From: Neorhizobium galegae bv. officinalis
Lineage (GTDB): Bacteria > Pseudomonadota > Alphaproteobacteria > Rhizobiales > Rhizobiaceae
Reading direction: 5' to 3'
Length of the DNA: 64,000 nucleotides
Assembly (NCBI GenBank): GCA_000985875.1
Contig: CCRI01000007.1
Location: 1-64,000, forward strand
Below the pieces are notes generated by a model, which saw only the letters and a program-made list of their open reading frames with translations, searched no databases and was not told the DNA's origin. Below, piece by piece: positions 36,866 through 45,523 of the stretch (position 1 is the first letter of the stretch; the number at the start of each line of letters is the position of its first letter). The position numbers and the translations under genes are program-made.

Positions 36866-36924
36866 TCGCACGGGGGTGCTGTCACGTTTTCCTCGGCTTA
36901 ACGGTTGACGGATAACCGGACGTG

Positions 36925-37426
36925 ATGAGCGCGCCGACCGTCAGCTACAAGAACCACCGTTTCCCGCCGCAGATCACGCCCATGCGGTCTGGCTGTATTC
37001 TCGGTTCCCGTTAGGCCTGCGGCTGGTGGAAGAAATGCTGCTGGAGCGCGGCATTATAGTGTCCTACGAAACGATCCGGCGCTGGGGTCGCAGATTTGGT
37101 GCTGCCTACGCAAAGCAGTTGCTCAGAAAGAGGCCGTCGCCAGAAGATACCTAGCATCTGGACGAGGTGGTTGCTCCATCGGCGGTCGAAAATACTGGCT
37201 TTGGCGCGCCGTCGACCAGGACGGATATGTTCTCGACGAGATCGTGCGGGTCCGTCGCGACACCAAGTCTGCCAAGCGATTGTTGGTCAGACTGCTGAAG
37301 AAGCAAGGTCTGGCGCCAAAGAGGATTATCACCGATAGACTGCGCTCTTATCGGACGTTAGGGAAGCTATCTGTCAAGATCCGTGCTAAGCTTGTCTTGG
37401 AGCGAAGGAGCACGTGCCCGACTTGA
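36925..37426 (+). pseudogene. IS6-family transposase remnant
   Basis: Several frames together spell an IS6/IS26-like transposase: start MSAPTVSYKNHRFPPQIT, then HAVWLYSRFPLGLRLVEEML, ERGIIVSYETIRRWGRRFG, a shifted HLDEVV (first catalytic Asp region), and RLLVRLLKKQGLAPKRIIT with TDRLRSYR (second Asp). At least three frameshifts and a stop; the C-terminus is missing. It directly abuts the AAA/DUF4143 gene. Confidence 0.75.
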
Positions 37427-37437
37427 ACAGCATCTGG

Positions 37438-38601
37438 CTATTGGTCACGCAAAAGGCCACCCGCAGCCCGAAGCGACATTGCGGTCACGTTGTTTGGGAG
37501 CGGAAAGGACTCTTCTCCAGGATAGACAACGATGCGTTTTTGCGGCTGCAGATCCTCGCAAGCAAGGTGAAATCCTTTCTCGAGTTTCGGCGATAGACTT
37601 CGCTTGATCTCTATTGCCCAAGGCTCTTGGCCTGGAGGGGTAAGTAGCAGGTCAATTTCGGCGCCAGCGGCTGTACGGTAGAAGTTGGCCGCAGTGCCGT
37701 CTGGCGAGGAGGCGATCAGTGTTTCTATTACGAAACCCTCCCAACTGGAGCCGGCAATCGGGTGCCCGAGCAAATGTTCGGCGCTTCCAAGTCCAAGCAG
37801 CGCATGGGCAATGCCGCTGTCTTTTACATAGACTTTCGGAGATTTGACGAGCCGCTTGCCGACATTGGCGTGCCAGGGTTCGAGACGGCGCACCAGTAGC
37901 AAGTCGACCAGAAGGTCGAGGTAAGAGGAGACGGTCTTGCCATCCACCCCCAGGGACCGGGCTAGTTCGGCTGCGTTGAGGAGCCCGGACTGGTGGTGTG
38001 CCAGCATGGTCCAGAACCGCCTCAGCGTCTCTGCGGGGATGCGCGGCCCCAGAAGTGGAATATCTCGTTCGAGATAGGTGCGAATGAAATCCTGTCGCCA
38101 ACGTATACTTCCGCGATCGTTGGAAGCAAGGAAACTATCGGGAAACCCACCCCGTAGCCAAAGCCGTTCGAGCGCGTCCGCCGGCACTTCCAATCCGTCG
38201 ATAGGCTGCATTTCAAGGTAGGCTATGCGGCCAGCCAGCGTTTCTCCAGATTGTTTGAGGAGATCGATAGAAGCTGAGCCGAGCAGCAGGAACTGGCCGC
38301 TGCGCCGTCCGGCCCGGCGGTTGCGATCGATCATTCCCCGTAAAATTTGGAACACGTCCGGCAGACGATGCACTTCGTCAAGGATAACCAGCTTGTCGTC
38401 ATGGCTTGCAAGATAGAGTTCCGGTTCTGACAGTTTGGCCCGGTCGGCTTCAGATTCCAGATCGAGATAGATGGAGGGCCGGGTTTCGCCAATATTGATT
38501 GCTAACGTCGTTTTCCCGACTTGGCGAGGGCCCAACAGCGCAACCGCAGGGCTTTCGTCTAACAGATGCTGGAGTTTGGCCTCAATTCTTCGCTTAATCA
38601 T
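37438..38601 (-). CDS. AAA ATPase with DUF4143 domain
   Basis: 387 residues, complete. N-terminal AAA_14 domain: Walker A GPRQVGKTT (24-32), Walker B LVILDEVHRLP (71-81), sensor GSAS. C-terminal DUF4143 (from about 200), containing a winged-helix-like segment (NAAELARSLGVDGKTVSSYL). Near the end lies AGAEIDLLLTPPG...WAIEIKRS, an E-D...E-x-K pattern typical of PD-(D/E)xK nucleases. These genes occur alone on islands and their role is poorly understood. It is flanked by an IS6 remnant and a recombinase remnant, and its start codon lies inside an inverted repeat. Confidence 0.9.
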   Translation of the reverse strand: MIKRRIEAKLQHLLDESPAVALLGPRQVGKTTLAINIGETRPSIYLDLESEADRAKLSEPELYLASHDDKLVILDEVHRLPDVFQILRGMIDRNRRAGRRSGQFLLLGSASIDLLKQSGETLAGRIAYLEMQPIDGLEVPADALERLWLRGGFPDSFLASNDRGSIRWRQDFIRTYLERDIPLLGPRIPAETLRRFWTMLAHHQSGLLNAAELARSLGVDGKTVSSYLDLLVDLLLVRRLEPWHANVGKRLVKSPKVYVKDSGIAHALLGLGSAEHLLGHPIAGSSWEGFVIETLIASSPDGTAANFYRTAAGAEIDLLLTPPGQEPWAIEIKRSLSPKLEKGFHLACEDLQPQKRIVVYPGEESFPLPNNVTAMSLRAAGGLLRDQ

Positions 38602-38640
38602 CCTTGCATTTATGGAGTTGTGATCCGTAATTGCAAGGAT
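38600..38640. promoter_or_regulatory. inverted repeat over the start of the AAA/DUF4143 gene
   Basis: ATCCTTGCA at 38600-38608 and TGCAAGGAT at 38632-38640, a perfect 9-bp repeat with a 23-bp spacer. The left arm covers the start codon of the ATPase gene. It could be an autoregulatory site or an RNA stem that hides the start. Confidence 0.5.
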
Positions 38641-38720
38641 AATTTTGCCTGTGTGAGCCGCTGCGTGGCCCGACCGCTACGCAGTGTCGCACTGTCCTAG
38701 TAGCTCGACGCCTGCCGCAC

Positions 38721-39186
38721 TTATCGGTGGCGCGATTGCTCCATCGCTTCAGGTAATGGGATGCCGCGATTGGTGGGTTCGGTCAAATAGGCTGACCGCA
38801 ATCGATGTGCCGAAAACTCCCCGCTGTCCAACCCAGCCATCTCCGCCCGCTGCTTGAGGATCGCATTGACCGACTGCGGATCGAGCGCCCGCCGCGAGAC
38901 GCTTTCCCAGCGTCTGATCCCCGAAACACGCTCCCGTTCTCAATCTTGGCCGTCGTCATCCAGGCATTCAGCGCGTCCACCGGCCGACCGGTCAGATAAA
39001 CGATCTCGCCCTGCTCGCCGGTGGATGTTTTGGTGCGACCGAGATGGATGGCGAGAAAGGGGAGGGGAGGGCCATCCGGTATCTCGATCGGCGGCTCGAT
39101 GGTCAGTTGCTCGCATCGCGGCCCGGCAATCTCGCTCCGCCGGCGCCCGCCGGACGCAAAGGCGGACACACTGCCCAATCGCTCGA
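38721..39186 (-). pseudogene. tyrosine recombinase/integrase, catalytic-domain remnant
   Basis: The - strand reads ASGGRRRSEIAG (first catalytic Arg region), LPFLAIHLGRTKTS (the Lys-bearing beta hairpin) and VYLTGRPVDALNAWM. After a one-base shift near 38920 in a GGGG run it continues RRALDPQSVNAILKQRAEMA, GEFSAHRLRSAYLTE (the H-x-L-R motif) and EAMEQSRHR, then stops. The N-terminal core-binding domain and the final Tyr segment are missing. It joins directly to the truncated GntR gene, suggesting a deletion with one end in each. Confidence 0.78.
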
Positions 39187-39662
39187 CCATGGTGGCGCCG
39201 ATCGACTTCCTCAACATGCACACCTATTTTGATGCGCTGGTACTGATGTACCGTGTGACCACCCAGCTTGCGGCGAAATATCACCGGTCGGAGGATCTGG
39301 TCACCATCCGCGAGCATCAGGCCGCCTTCAGCCGTGCAGTCGGAGCCAAGGATGCCTTGGCGATGATCGCCACCAATGCCGATTTTCATCTCGCCATCGC
39401 AGAAGCCGGGCGTAACGCCTATTTCACCGCTCTTTTCAAAGGTCTTCTGGACGAGGGCCGGCGCATCCTGCGCCTCTACTACCAGTCCTATGAGGACCGT
39501 CTGCCGCGCCGCTTCGTTGAGGAACACGACGAGATCATCGCTGCAATCGATACGCGGGACGAAGCGGGGGCTGAACAGCTTTCGCGCGAGCATGCCCGGC
39601 AGATCGTGCTGCAAGTACAGAAACTGATGGTGCGTGGCGACAGCTTGGACATCCGGTTGTAG
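39187..39662 (+). pseudogene. GntR-family (FCD) regulator lacking its DNA-binding domain
   Basis: 158 codons (VAPIDFLNMHTYFDALVLMY, RVTTQLAAKYH, TNADFHLAIAEAGRNAYFTA, EEHDEIIAAIDTRDEAGAEQ). This is the whole C-terminal FCD effector domain with its metal-binding Asp/His pattern, but the about 75-residue winged helix is gone and replaced by recombinase debris on the other strand. It probably once repressed the downstream dihydrodipicolinate-synthase-like gene, whose promoter still holds a GntR-like palindrome. Confidence 0.8.
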
Positions 39663-39678
39663 AGCAAGATCGTCAGCC

Positions 39679-39708
39679 TGTATATTTTTTGTCGACAGAT
39701 AAAATACA
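39679..39708. promoter_or_regulatory. palindrome upstream of the DHDPS-like gene, possible orphan GntR operator
   Basis: A 30-bp symmetric site: outer arms TGTAT / ATACA and a perfect TGTCGACA in the exact centre (39690-39697). FCD-type GntR regulators bind similar palindromes. It lies in the only promoter region between the truncated regulator and the enzyme gene. Confidence 0.55.
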
Positions 39709-39783
39709 AAGATGTAGAAAGGTCTCATGCCGGGGCTGGCCTCCTGTCAGGACCCCAATTGAAAACAACATGCGATGGAGCAA

Positions 39784-40749
39784 ATGATGGCTGCCAATAT
39801 CTTCTCCGGCGTGGTTCCCGCCCTGATGACGCCATGCATGGAAGACCGCACCCCCGATTTCGACGCGCTGGTGCGCAAGGGTAGGGAACTGATCGACGCC
39901 GGCATGTCCGCCGTTGTCTATTGCGGTTCGATGGGCGACTGGCCGCTTCTGAGTGATGCGCAGCGCATGGAAGGGGTTGAGCGTCTGGTCAAAGCGGGCA
40001 TCCCCGTCATCGTCGGCACGGGCGCTGTCAACACAGCTTCCGCTGTTGCCCATGCGGCCCATGCCCGGAAGGTGGGCGCGAGGGGCCTGATGGTCATTCC
40101 GCGCGTTCTTTCGCGTGGCACTGTCATTGCTGCCCAGAAGGCTCATTTCAAGGCTGTGCTCTCCGCTGGGGGCGATATCCCGGCGGTGATCTACAACAGC
40201 CCCTATTACGGCTTTGCCACGCGTGCCGACCTTTTCTTTGCACTTCGCGCCGAGCATCCGAACCTCGTCGGCTTCAAGGAATTCGGCGGTCCTGCCGACA
40301 TGCGCTATGCGGCGGAAAACATCACCAGCCGTGACGACGAGGTGACGCTGATGATCGGTGTCGATACTGCCGTCGTCCACGGTTTCGTCAATTGCGGCGC
40401 AACGGGTGCGATCACCGGTATCGGCAATGTTTTGCCCAAGGAAGTGATCCATCTGTGCAAGCTGTCGCAGGCCGCCGCAGCCGGTAATGCCGATGCCCGC
40501 CAGCGGGCGCAGGAACTGGAGCAGGCTCTGGCCGTTCTTTCGTCCTTCGATGAAGGCCCGGATCTGGTGCTGTTCTTCAAGCATATGATGGTTCTGAAGG
40601 GCGACAGGGAATATACGCTACACTTCAACGAAACCGACGCACTGTCCGACAGCCAGCGTGGCTATGTCGAGGCGCAGTTCAGACTGTTCAACAACTGGTA
40701 TGCTGAGTGGAGCAAGCTGCCGGGCGCTGTTCAGACCTGCAGGGCGTAA
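39784..40749 (+). CDS. dihydrodipicolinate synthase/N-acetylneuraminate lyase family enzyme
   Basis: About 321 residues; ATG at 39784 or 39787 is favoured because GGAG lies just before, while an ATG at 39775 would include that GGAG. TIM-barrel Schiff-base aldolase/deaminase. YNSPYYG carries the catalytic Tyr, and FKEFGG holds the Schiff-base Lys (about 160). The GSMGDWPLL loop replaces the usual GTTGE, unlike true DapA, so it acts on another 2-oxo acid. Family members with this loop include hydroxyproline-derived pyrroline-4-hydroxy-2-carboxylate deaminases. Ends in a strong terminator; convergent with an Ldh-family reductase. Confidence 0.88.
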   Translation: MMAANIFSGVVPALMTPCMEDRTPDFDALVRKGRELIDAGMSAVVYCGSMGDWPLLSDAQRMEGVERLVKAGIPVIVGTGAVNTASAVAHAAHARKVGARGLMVIPRVLSRGTVIAAQKAHFKAVLSAGGDIPAVIYNSPYYGFATRADLFFALRAEHPNLVGFKEFGGPADMRYAAENITSRDDEVTLMIGVDTAVVHGFVNCGATGAITGIGNVLPKEVIHLCKLSQAAAAGNADARQRAQELEQALAVLSSFDEGPDLVLFFKHMMVLKGDREYTLHFNETDALSDSQRGYVEAQFRLFNNWYAEWSKLPGAVQTCRA

Positions 40750-40784
40750 TCACGGGCCAGACTGGCTGACAGGAGAGGCTACGG

Positions 40785-40811
40785 GCCGCCGGGTTCGCCC
40801 GGCGGCTTTTT
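40785..40811 (+). terminator. Rho-independent terminator of the DHDPS-like gene
   Basis: Perfect 9-bp stem GCCGCCGGG / CCCGGCGGC with a TTCG tetraloop followed by five T. It lies 36 bp behind the stop and just before the end of the convergent reductase gene. Confidence 0.9.
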
Positions 40812-40816
40812 CGTGT

Positions 40817-41851
40817 TCATACGGCGTCGAGACCGCGCGAAAGCAACGTGTCGAGCAGTTCTATCTCCGCTGACGTCAGGGTGATGCCATCCTTTTCCGC
40901 TACCGCTCTGGCCCTGAAGCGACGCTGCGAGGGCAAGCGCGCGCCCTGGCCGACAATGGCTTCGAACAGCATTTCGGCCCGTGCGAAGGGGTCGCCCGGC
41001 CTGCCCGCCGCAAAGGCCTGTGGCGAGAAGGCGAGCACCAGTTCACCATGGCGCGGCGCAAGCGTCGTGCTGCCAAGCACTTCGAGTGCACCCTGGCTCG
41101 TCAGATCGCCGATCAAGATCCCGGCCAGGAGTTCGATCATCGTGCCGATGGCCGAACCCTTGTGGCCACCGAACGGCAGCATCGCCCCCGCCAGCGCCGC
41201 TGTCGGGTCCGCTGTCGGCGCGCCACCGGCATCAATCGCCCAGCCTTCCGGCAATGGCTTTCCGGCGCGGCGATAAAGCTCGATCTCGCCACGGGCGGCA
41301 ACCGAGGTCGCGAAATCGAAGACATAAGGCGGATTGTCGATGCGCGGCCAGCCGAATGCCAGGGGATTGGTGCCCAGGAGCGGGCTGTTGCCGCCGGTCG
41401 GCGCGACAGTGGCGTAGCTTGGGCACATGGCGAGCGCGGCCAGTCCCTGATCCGTCAAGGCCTCGACCTCCGGCCACAGCGCGGAGAAGTGGACGCAATC
41501 ATTGACGACGAGGGCTGCAACCCCATGGCTGCGGGCGCGGGCGACAAGGTGTGGCAGGGCAAGTTCGAAGGCCGGATTGGCAAAGCCACCTTTCGCATCG
41601 ACCCTGACAATGGCTGTGGCCTCGTCCCCGATGAGTTCGGGCATGGCATCGGCCACGACCTTGCCAGCCTTCAGCGTGCGCAGAACGCCCTCGATACGGT
41701 AGATGCCATGGGACTTGCAGGCGTCGCGTTCACCAGCGACGATCACCCGGGCCAGCGCGCTGGCCTGCGTTGCATCAAGCCCGGCCCGGATAAGGAGGGC
41801 TTCGACGCGCTCATAAAGCGCCTGGATGGACAAGGTCGTTGTTTCGTTCAT
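40817..41851 (-). CDS. Ldh-family (malate/L-lactate/pyrroline-carboxylate) NAD(P) oxidoreductase
   Basis: 344 residues from the ATG at 41851; the frame runs further upstream without family sequence. Non-Rossmann Ldh_2 fold: catalytic His in ACKSHGIYRI (about 47-56), NDCVHFSAL, GGNSPLLGTNPLAFGWPR, and MLPFGGHKGSAIGTMIEL near 229-246. Relatives reduce delta-1-pyrroline-2-carboxylate or oxidise 2-hydroxy acids. Next to a DHDPS-family deaminase it hints at proline/hydroxyproline-type imino acid metabolism. The gene is convergent, so co-transcription is not supported. Confidence 0.88.
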   Translation of the reverse strand: MNETTTLSIQALYERVEALLIRAGLDATQASALARVIVAGERDACKSHGIYRIEGVLRTLKAGKVVADAMPELIGDEATAIVRVDAKGGFANPAFELALPHLVARARSHGVAALVVNDCVHFSALWPEVEALTDQGLAALAMCPSYATVAPTGGNSPLLGTNPLAFGWPRIDNPPYVFDFATSVAARGEIELYRRAGKPLPEGWAIDAGGAPTADPTAALAGAMLPFGGHKGSAIGTMIELLAGILIGDLTSQGALEVLGSTTLAPRHGELVLAFSPQAFAAGRPGDPFARAEMLFEAIVGQGARLPSQRRFRARAVAEKDGITLTSAEIELLDTLLSRGLDAV

Positions 41852-42057
41852 TCGATATTCCGTTTCCGGTGCCTTCCCCCTGAGTTGTGAATACATTTGC
41901 AAGAAAATCGACAAGAGCCAACCCGTGCCTCACGGTCGCTCGGTCCAGTTGCTCGCGCGCAACTTGCTTCAAACAATTTGGCGATACCCGTGACAATGCC
42001 GCCAACGACACCGGCGGCGACGGTGGACAACGAAACACATCAAATAAATCGTGATAT

Positions 42058-43008
42058 CTAGTCCACGAGGCGGTGGGCCGTAAACTTGTCTGTCACCAGG
42101 GTGTCGATGACGCCGACCCTCAGTGCACCTGCAATTGCGTCGGTTTTCTTTGCGCCCCCGGCCAACGCAATCACTCGATCAACGCGCTGAAGCTCTTCGA
42201 GCGGGAGACCGATGACACGTTCGTCCAAGGGCGTTTTCACGGGCTTGCCGTTCTTGTCGAAGAACCGCAGTGAGATGTCTCCAACGGCGCCCGCTTCGGC
42301 AAGGTCGGCGAGTTCCCGCGAGGAGAAGATATTTCCCGATCTGGCGAGTAGTTCTGACGGTTCGACCGCGCCGATACCGACAATTGCAAGTGTTATGCTG
42401 CCGAACAAATCCATCGTCTCGCGGACGAACGGGTCGGCCTGCATCAGGAGTTTGGCTTCGCGCGACGATGTCACACCTTGCACCGAAAGGAGCTTCGGCT
42501 CGGCGCCCGTCAGCCGAGCCAGCCGAGTAGTAAGCTGTGTGGCATGCGTCTGCACTGAAGGATCACCCATGCCTCCAAGAGTCTGGACGACATACTTCGC
42601 CTGAGCGCTCTTTTGAGGATGGATGTTCTCGACCATCTTGAAAATAGTCTGGCTCCAGCTCGAAACGCCGATGATCTCGCCTGGCGCAAGCGTCACTTCC
42701 AAAAGATGGGCCGCTGCCTCTCCGATACGGGCCATAATGGCTCCGTCGCGGTCTTCGGTGCATTCGACGACGATTGCCTCCGGCAGATCGTATTTCTCGC
42801 GAAGCGCGCCCTCGAGCTCGCTGTAGGTGCCGACGGGAGGGATCACGCTGGTTCGCACGATATCTTCAGCCTCGGCACGCTTGAGCATACGCGAGACCGT
42901 CGCTTGCGAAAGGCGAAGGTGCTGCGCGATCTCCGCCTGCCGCCGTCCCTCCAGGTGATACATCTGGGCGACCCTTGAAATGAGGCGGAGTTCGTTGAGG
43001 CGAGTCAT
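42058..43008 (-). CDS. SorC-family transcriptional regulator
   Basis: 316 residues. N-terminal HTH (QMYHLEGRRQAEIAQHLRLS, QATVSRMLKRAE) followed by the SorC sugar-phosphate-binding domain (VGISSWSQTIFKMV, GGMGDPSVQTHATQL, and ALAGGAKKTDAIAGALRVG near the C-terminus). The family includes EryD of the erythritol locus and DeoR-like sugar regulators. It is the last gene of the leftward transketolase/kinase unit but has its own palindromic site at 43022-43037, so it is probably autoregulated. It likely controls both halves of this locus through three matching sites, with a phosphorylated ketose as effector (inference). Confidence 0.92.
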   Translation of the reverse strand: MTRLNELRLISRVAQMYHLEGRRQAEIAQHLRLSQATVSRMLKRAEAEDIVRTSVIPPVGTYSELEGALREKYDLPEAIVVECTEDRDGAIMARIGEAAAHLLEVTLAPGEIIGVSSWSQTIFKMVENIHPQKSAQAKYVVQTLGGMGDPSVQTHATQLTTRLARLTGAEPKLLSVQGVTSSREAKLLMQADPFVRETMDLFGSITLAIVGIGAVEPSELLARSGNIFSSRELADLAEAGAVGDISLRFFDKNGKPVKTPLDERVIGLPLEELQRVDRVIALAGGAKKTDAIAGALRVGVIDTLVTDKFTAHRLVD

Positions 43009-43021
43009 CGCTAATCCCGGC

Positions 43022-43037
43022 GTGAATTTTTATTCAC
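43022..43037. promoter_or_regulatory. SorC-type operator 1 (upstream of the regulator)
   Basis: GTGAAT-TTTT-ATTCAC, a perfect 6+6 palindrome, in the 21-bp gap between the kinase stop and the regulator start. Identical half-sites occur at 46345 and 46484 in the main divergent promoter. Confidence 0.8.
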
Positions 43038-44496
43038 CATTAGCCTTTGTTTGGCGGGACGTCGAGCGGGCGAGCGCATCATTCCAGGTATCGAGAAGTG
43101 CCGCTCGATCCACGGGTTGTGGCTCGATGACATGCGACTTTCGCGGCAGCTTCGCGACCATGTCGAGATCGCTCCACAAGCCGAGGGACAGCCCCGCGAG
43201 GTAAGCGGCGCCCAAGGCCGAAGCCTCGGGTGCTTCGCATTGGATCACGGGATGTTTGATGAGGTTCGAGACACACTGCATCAGGAAGCGGCTCTGGCTC
43301 GGTCCACCATCTACATAGAGCGCGCCGAGCTCGCCGCCGCTCTGTGCCCGCATGGCGGCGATCACGTCGTGTACCTGGAAGGCGATCGAGTCGGTGACCG
43401 ACCGCGCCATTTGCGCACGTGTCGTGTTGAAGTCGATCTGGGAGAACAGGGCACGGGCATCGGAGTTCCAGTAGGGTGCACCCAGTCCCACGAATGCCGG
43501 CACGAAGCCCGGTCCGCCCGGTTCGGCGCTCGCGGCAAGTTCGACAAGGGCCGCCACGTCCGAAAGGCCGAGAATGCCTGCCATCCATGGGAGACTGGCG
43601 GCGCAAACGAGAATATTGCCTTCGAACGCGAAAGTCGGCATTCCATTCAGGCGCCATGCCACGGTGGTTGTGACGCCGTTTCGTGGGGGAACAAATCGCG
43701 GAAGCGTCGTCATCACCGAGGAGCCGGTTCCAAACGTTACCTTGCCATCGCCGGGCTGGAATGCTCCGTGACCGAACAGCGCAGCATGGCTGTCGCCGAT
43801 TGCGGCCATTATCGGAGTTCCGTCCGGCACGCCTGGCAACCCTTGCGTGCTGCCGAAGTCGGCAGAGCTGTCGAGTACCTCCGGCAGGAGCGGGATATCG
43901 ACGCCGAAGATCTCGCCAAGTTCCTCGCTCCATCTCTGCTCCTGGAGATCGAACAGCTGGCTTCTGGCGGCATTGGAAGCATCGCAGACATGCCGGCGGC
44001 CGCCAGTCAGGCAATGGACAAGCCAGCTGTCAATCGTGCCGAGCCGGACCGAACGCCCCTTCGGAATGCGGTCGAGCAGCCATCGGAATTTCGAGCCCGG
44101 GAACATCGGATCCAGTGGCAGGCCTGTGAGCGCCAGCACGCGGTCAAGGTGGCCTTCGGCAATGAGACGTTCGCAATCCCGTGCCGTTCGACGGCACTGC
44201 CAGCTTACCACCGGTCCAAGCGCGTCTCCCGTTTCGGCGTCCCAGGCAGTGACGGACTCGCGCTGGTTGGAAATGGCCAGGGCTTCGACAGTCACATCGG
44301 GGCCGGCCGTCAGGCAGGCGTCGATCGCTTCGCAGACCGATGCGTAGAGCCGGCGCGGGTCCTGTTCAACCCAGCCCGCCTTCGGGTAGGAAATGCCGAC
44401 AGGAACCGAACCTCTGCCGACGATTTCTCCCGTTTCGGAAACCAGAACTGCCTTTGAATTGGTCGTGCCCTGGTCGATTGCCAGAATTGCCCGCAT
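43030..44496 (-). CDS. FGGY-family carbohydrate kinase
   Basis: 488 residues, full length. N-terminal ATPase domain ILAIDQGTTNSKAVLVSETG (about 4-23), sugar-contacting SYPKAGWVEQDP and SVTAWDAETGDALGPVVSWQ; C-terminal half with GDSHAALFGHG, TFGTGSSVMTTL and the adenine-binding YVDGGPSQSRFLMQ. Closest in look to glycerol/xylulose/erythritol-type kinases. It phosphorylates a small ketose or polyol in the cytoplasm. ATG at 44496 has GGAGG upstream. It lies 70 bp behind the transketolase C-subunit gene, and its stop overlaps the operator of the SorC gene. Confidence 0.92.
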   Translation of the reverse strand: MRAILAIDQGTTNSKAVLVSETGEIVGRGSVPVGISYPKAGWVEQDPRRLYASVCEAIDACLTAGPDVTVEALAISNQRESVTAWDAETGDALGPVVSWQCRRTARDCERLIAEGHLDRVLALTGLPLDPMFPGSKFRWLLDRIPKGRSVRLGTIDSWLVHCLTGGRRHVCDASNAARSQLFDLQEQRWSEELGEIFGVDIPLLPEVLDSSADFGSTQGLPGVPDGTPIMAAIGDSHAALFGHGAFQPGDGKVTFGTGSSVMTTLPRFVPPRNGVTTTVAWRLNGMPTFAFEGNILVCAASLPWMAGILGLSDVAALVELAASAEPGGPGFVPAFVGLGAPYWNSDARALFSQIDFNTTRAQMARSVTDSIAFQVHDVIAAMRAQSGGELGALYVDGGPSQSRFLMQCVSNLIKHPVIQCEAPEASALGAAYLAGLSLGLWSDLDMVAKLPRKSHVIEPQPVDRAALLDTWNDALARSTSRQTKANGE

Positions 44497-44566
44497 TCTA
44501 TCCTCCCCAGATCAGGTGGCGGCCGGGGCCACGAGAAAAGCGTCCCGGCTGGTCACGGGACCCTAG

Positions 44567-45523
44567 TTACTTGCGGCTGATCAGCGACTGCGCGGCGTCG
44601 GCGATTGCGGACGGCGCCATTCCGAATTCGTCGAGCAGGAACTCGGCGGATCCGGTCGGGGCGTAGATGCCGGGAACTCCAAGACGTTTCATCGGGACCG
44701 GAGCATTGTCGACGACCACTTCGGCGACCGCGGAACCGAGCCCGCCAAAGATCGAATGCTCCTCGGCTGTGACGATCGCTCCGGTTTCCTTCGCTGCGGC
44801 GATGATGGCGTCCTCGTCGATTGGACGAACCGTTGCAAGGTTGAGCACTCTGGCATTGATGCCGCGGTCTGCGAGTATCTCGGCAGCCTTCAGGATTCGA
44901 TGGGTTAAGGTGCCGTTTGCGATAAGGGTGACGTCGAAGCCCTGGCGCAGGAGATTTGCCTTGCCGAGTTCGAACTTGTGACCTTCCGGAAGGAGATCCG
45001 GCACTCCTACGCGAGACAGACGCAGGAAACAGGGCCCGGCATACGCCGCGGCCCACTCGACCGCAGCAGCCGTTTCGATGCGGTCACAAGGGGCAATGAC
45101 TGGAAGATTGGGCAGAACCCGCGTCCAGGCAAAGTCCTCGATCGAGTGATGGGTGGGGCCGAGTTCGCCATACGCCAGTCCGGAAGAAATGCCGACCAGC
45201 TTGACGTTGGCATTCGAATAGGAAATATCCGCCTTGATCTGCTCCAGCGAGCGTCCCGTGAGAAACGGAGCAGCGGCGCACACGAACGGAAGGCGCCCTC
45301 CGTTGGCAAGGCCTGCTCCAACCCCCACCATGTTCTGCTCAGCGATCCCGACATTGACGAGGCGCTCCGCAAACTTCGCCTTGAAGCCGCCGAGCTTGGA
45401 GGAGCCCACGGAGTCGTTGCAGACGGCAACGATCGTTTCGTTTTCGGCTGCCAGCCTCTCAAGCGTAGCAGCGAATGCGTCGCGGCAATCGTAGAGCTTG
45501 GGTGCGTTTATTGGCGCGTTCAT
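44567..45523 (-). CDS. transketolase, C-terminal subunit (split enzyme)
   Basis: 318 residues: the pyrimidine-binding domain (GIAEQNMVGVGAGLANGGRL with the catalytic Glu) and the transketolase C-terminal domain (GFDVTLIANGTLTHRILKAA, RVLNLATVRPIDEDAIIAAA, VTAEEHSIFGGLGSAV). The start ATG overlaps the N-subunit stop (TAATG), so both halves are made in equal amount. Split transketolases of this kind serve special sugar pathways, e.g. apulose-4-phosphate transketolase AptAB. Together with the N-subunit it makes one thiamine diphosphate enzyme. Confidence 0.93.
   Translation of the reverse strand: MNAPINAPKLYDCRDAFAATLERLAAENETIVAVCNDSVGSSKLGGFKAKFAERLVNVGIAEQNMVGVGAGLANGGRLPFVCAAAPFLTGRSLEQIKADISYSNANVKLVGISSGLAYGELGPTHHSIEDFAWTRVLPNLPVIAPCDRIETAAAVEWAAAYAGPCFLRLSRVGVPDLLPEGHKFELGKANLLRQGFDVTLIANGTLTHRILKAAEILADRGINARVLNLATVRPIDEDAIIAAAKETGAIVTAEEHSIFGGLGSAVAEVVVDNAPVPMKRLGVPGIYAPTGSAEFLLDEFGMAPSAIADAAQSLISRK

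Noticed and set aside
43051-44457. 468-codon + strand frame opposite the FGGY kinase
   Set aside because: Shadow frame; the kinase has complete FGGY motifs on the other strand.
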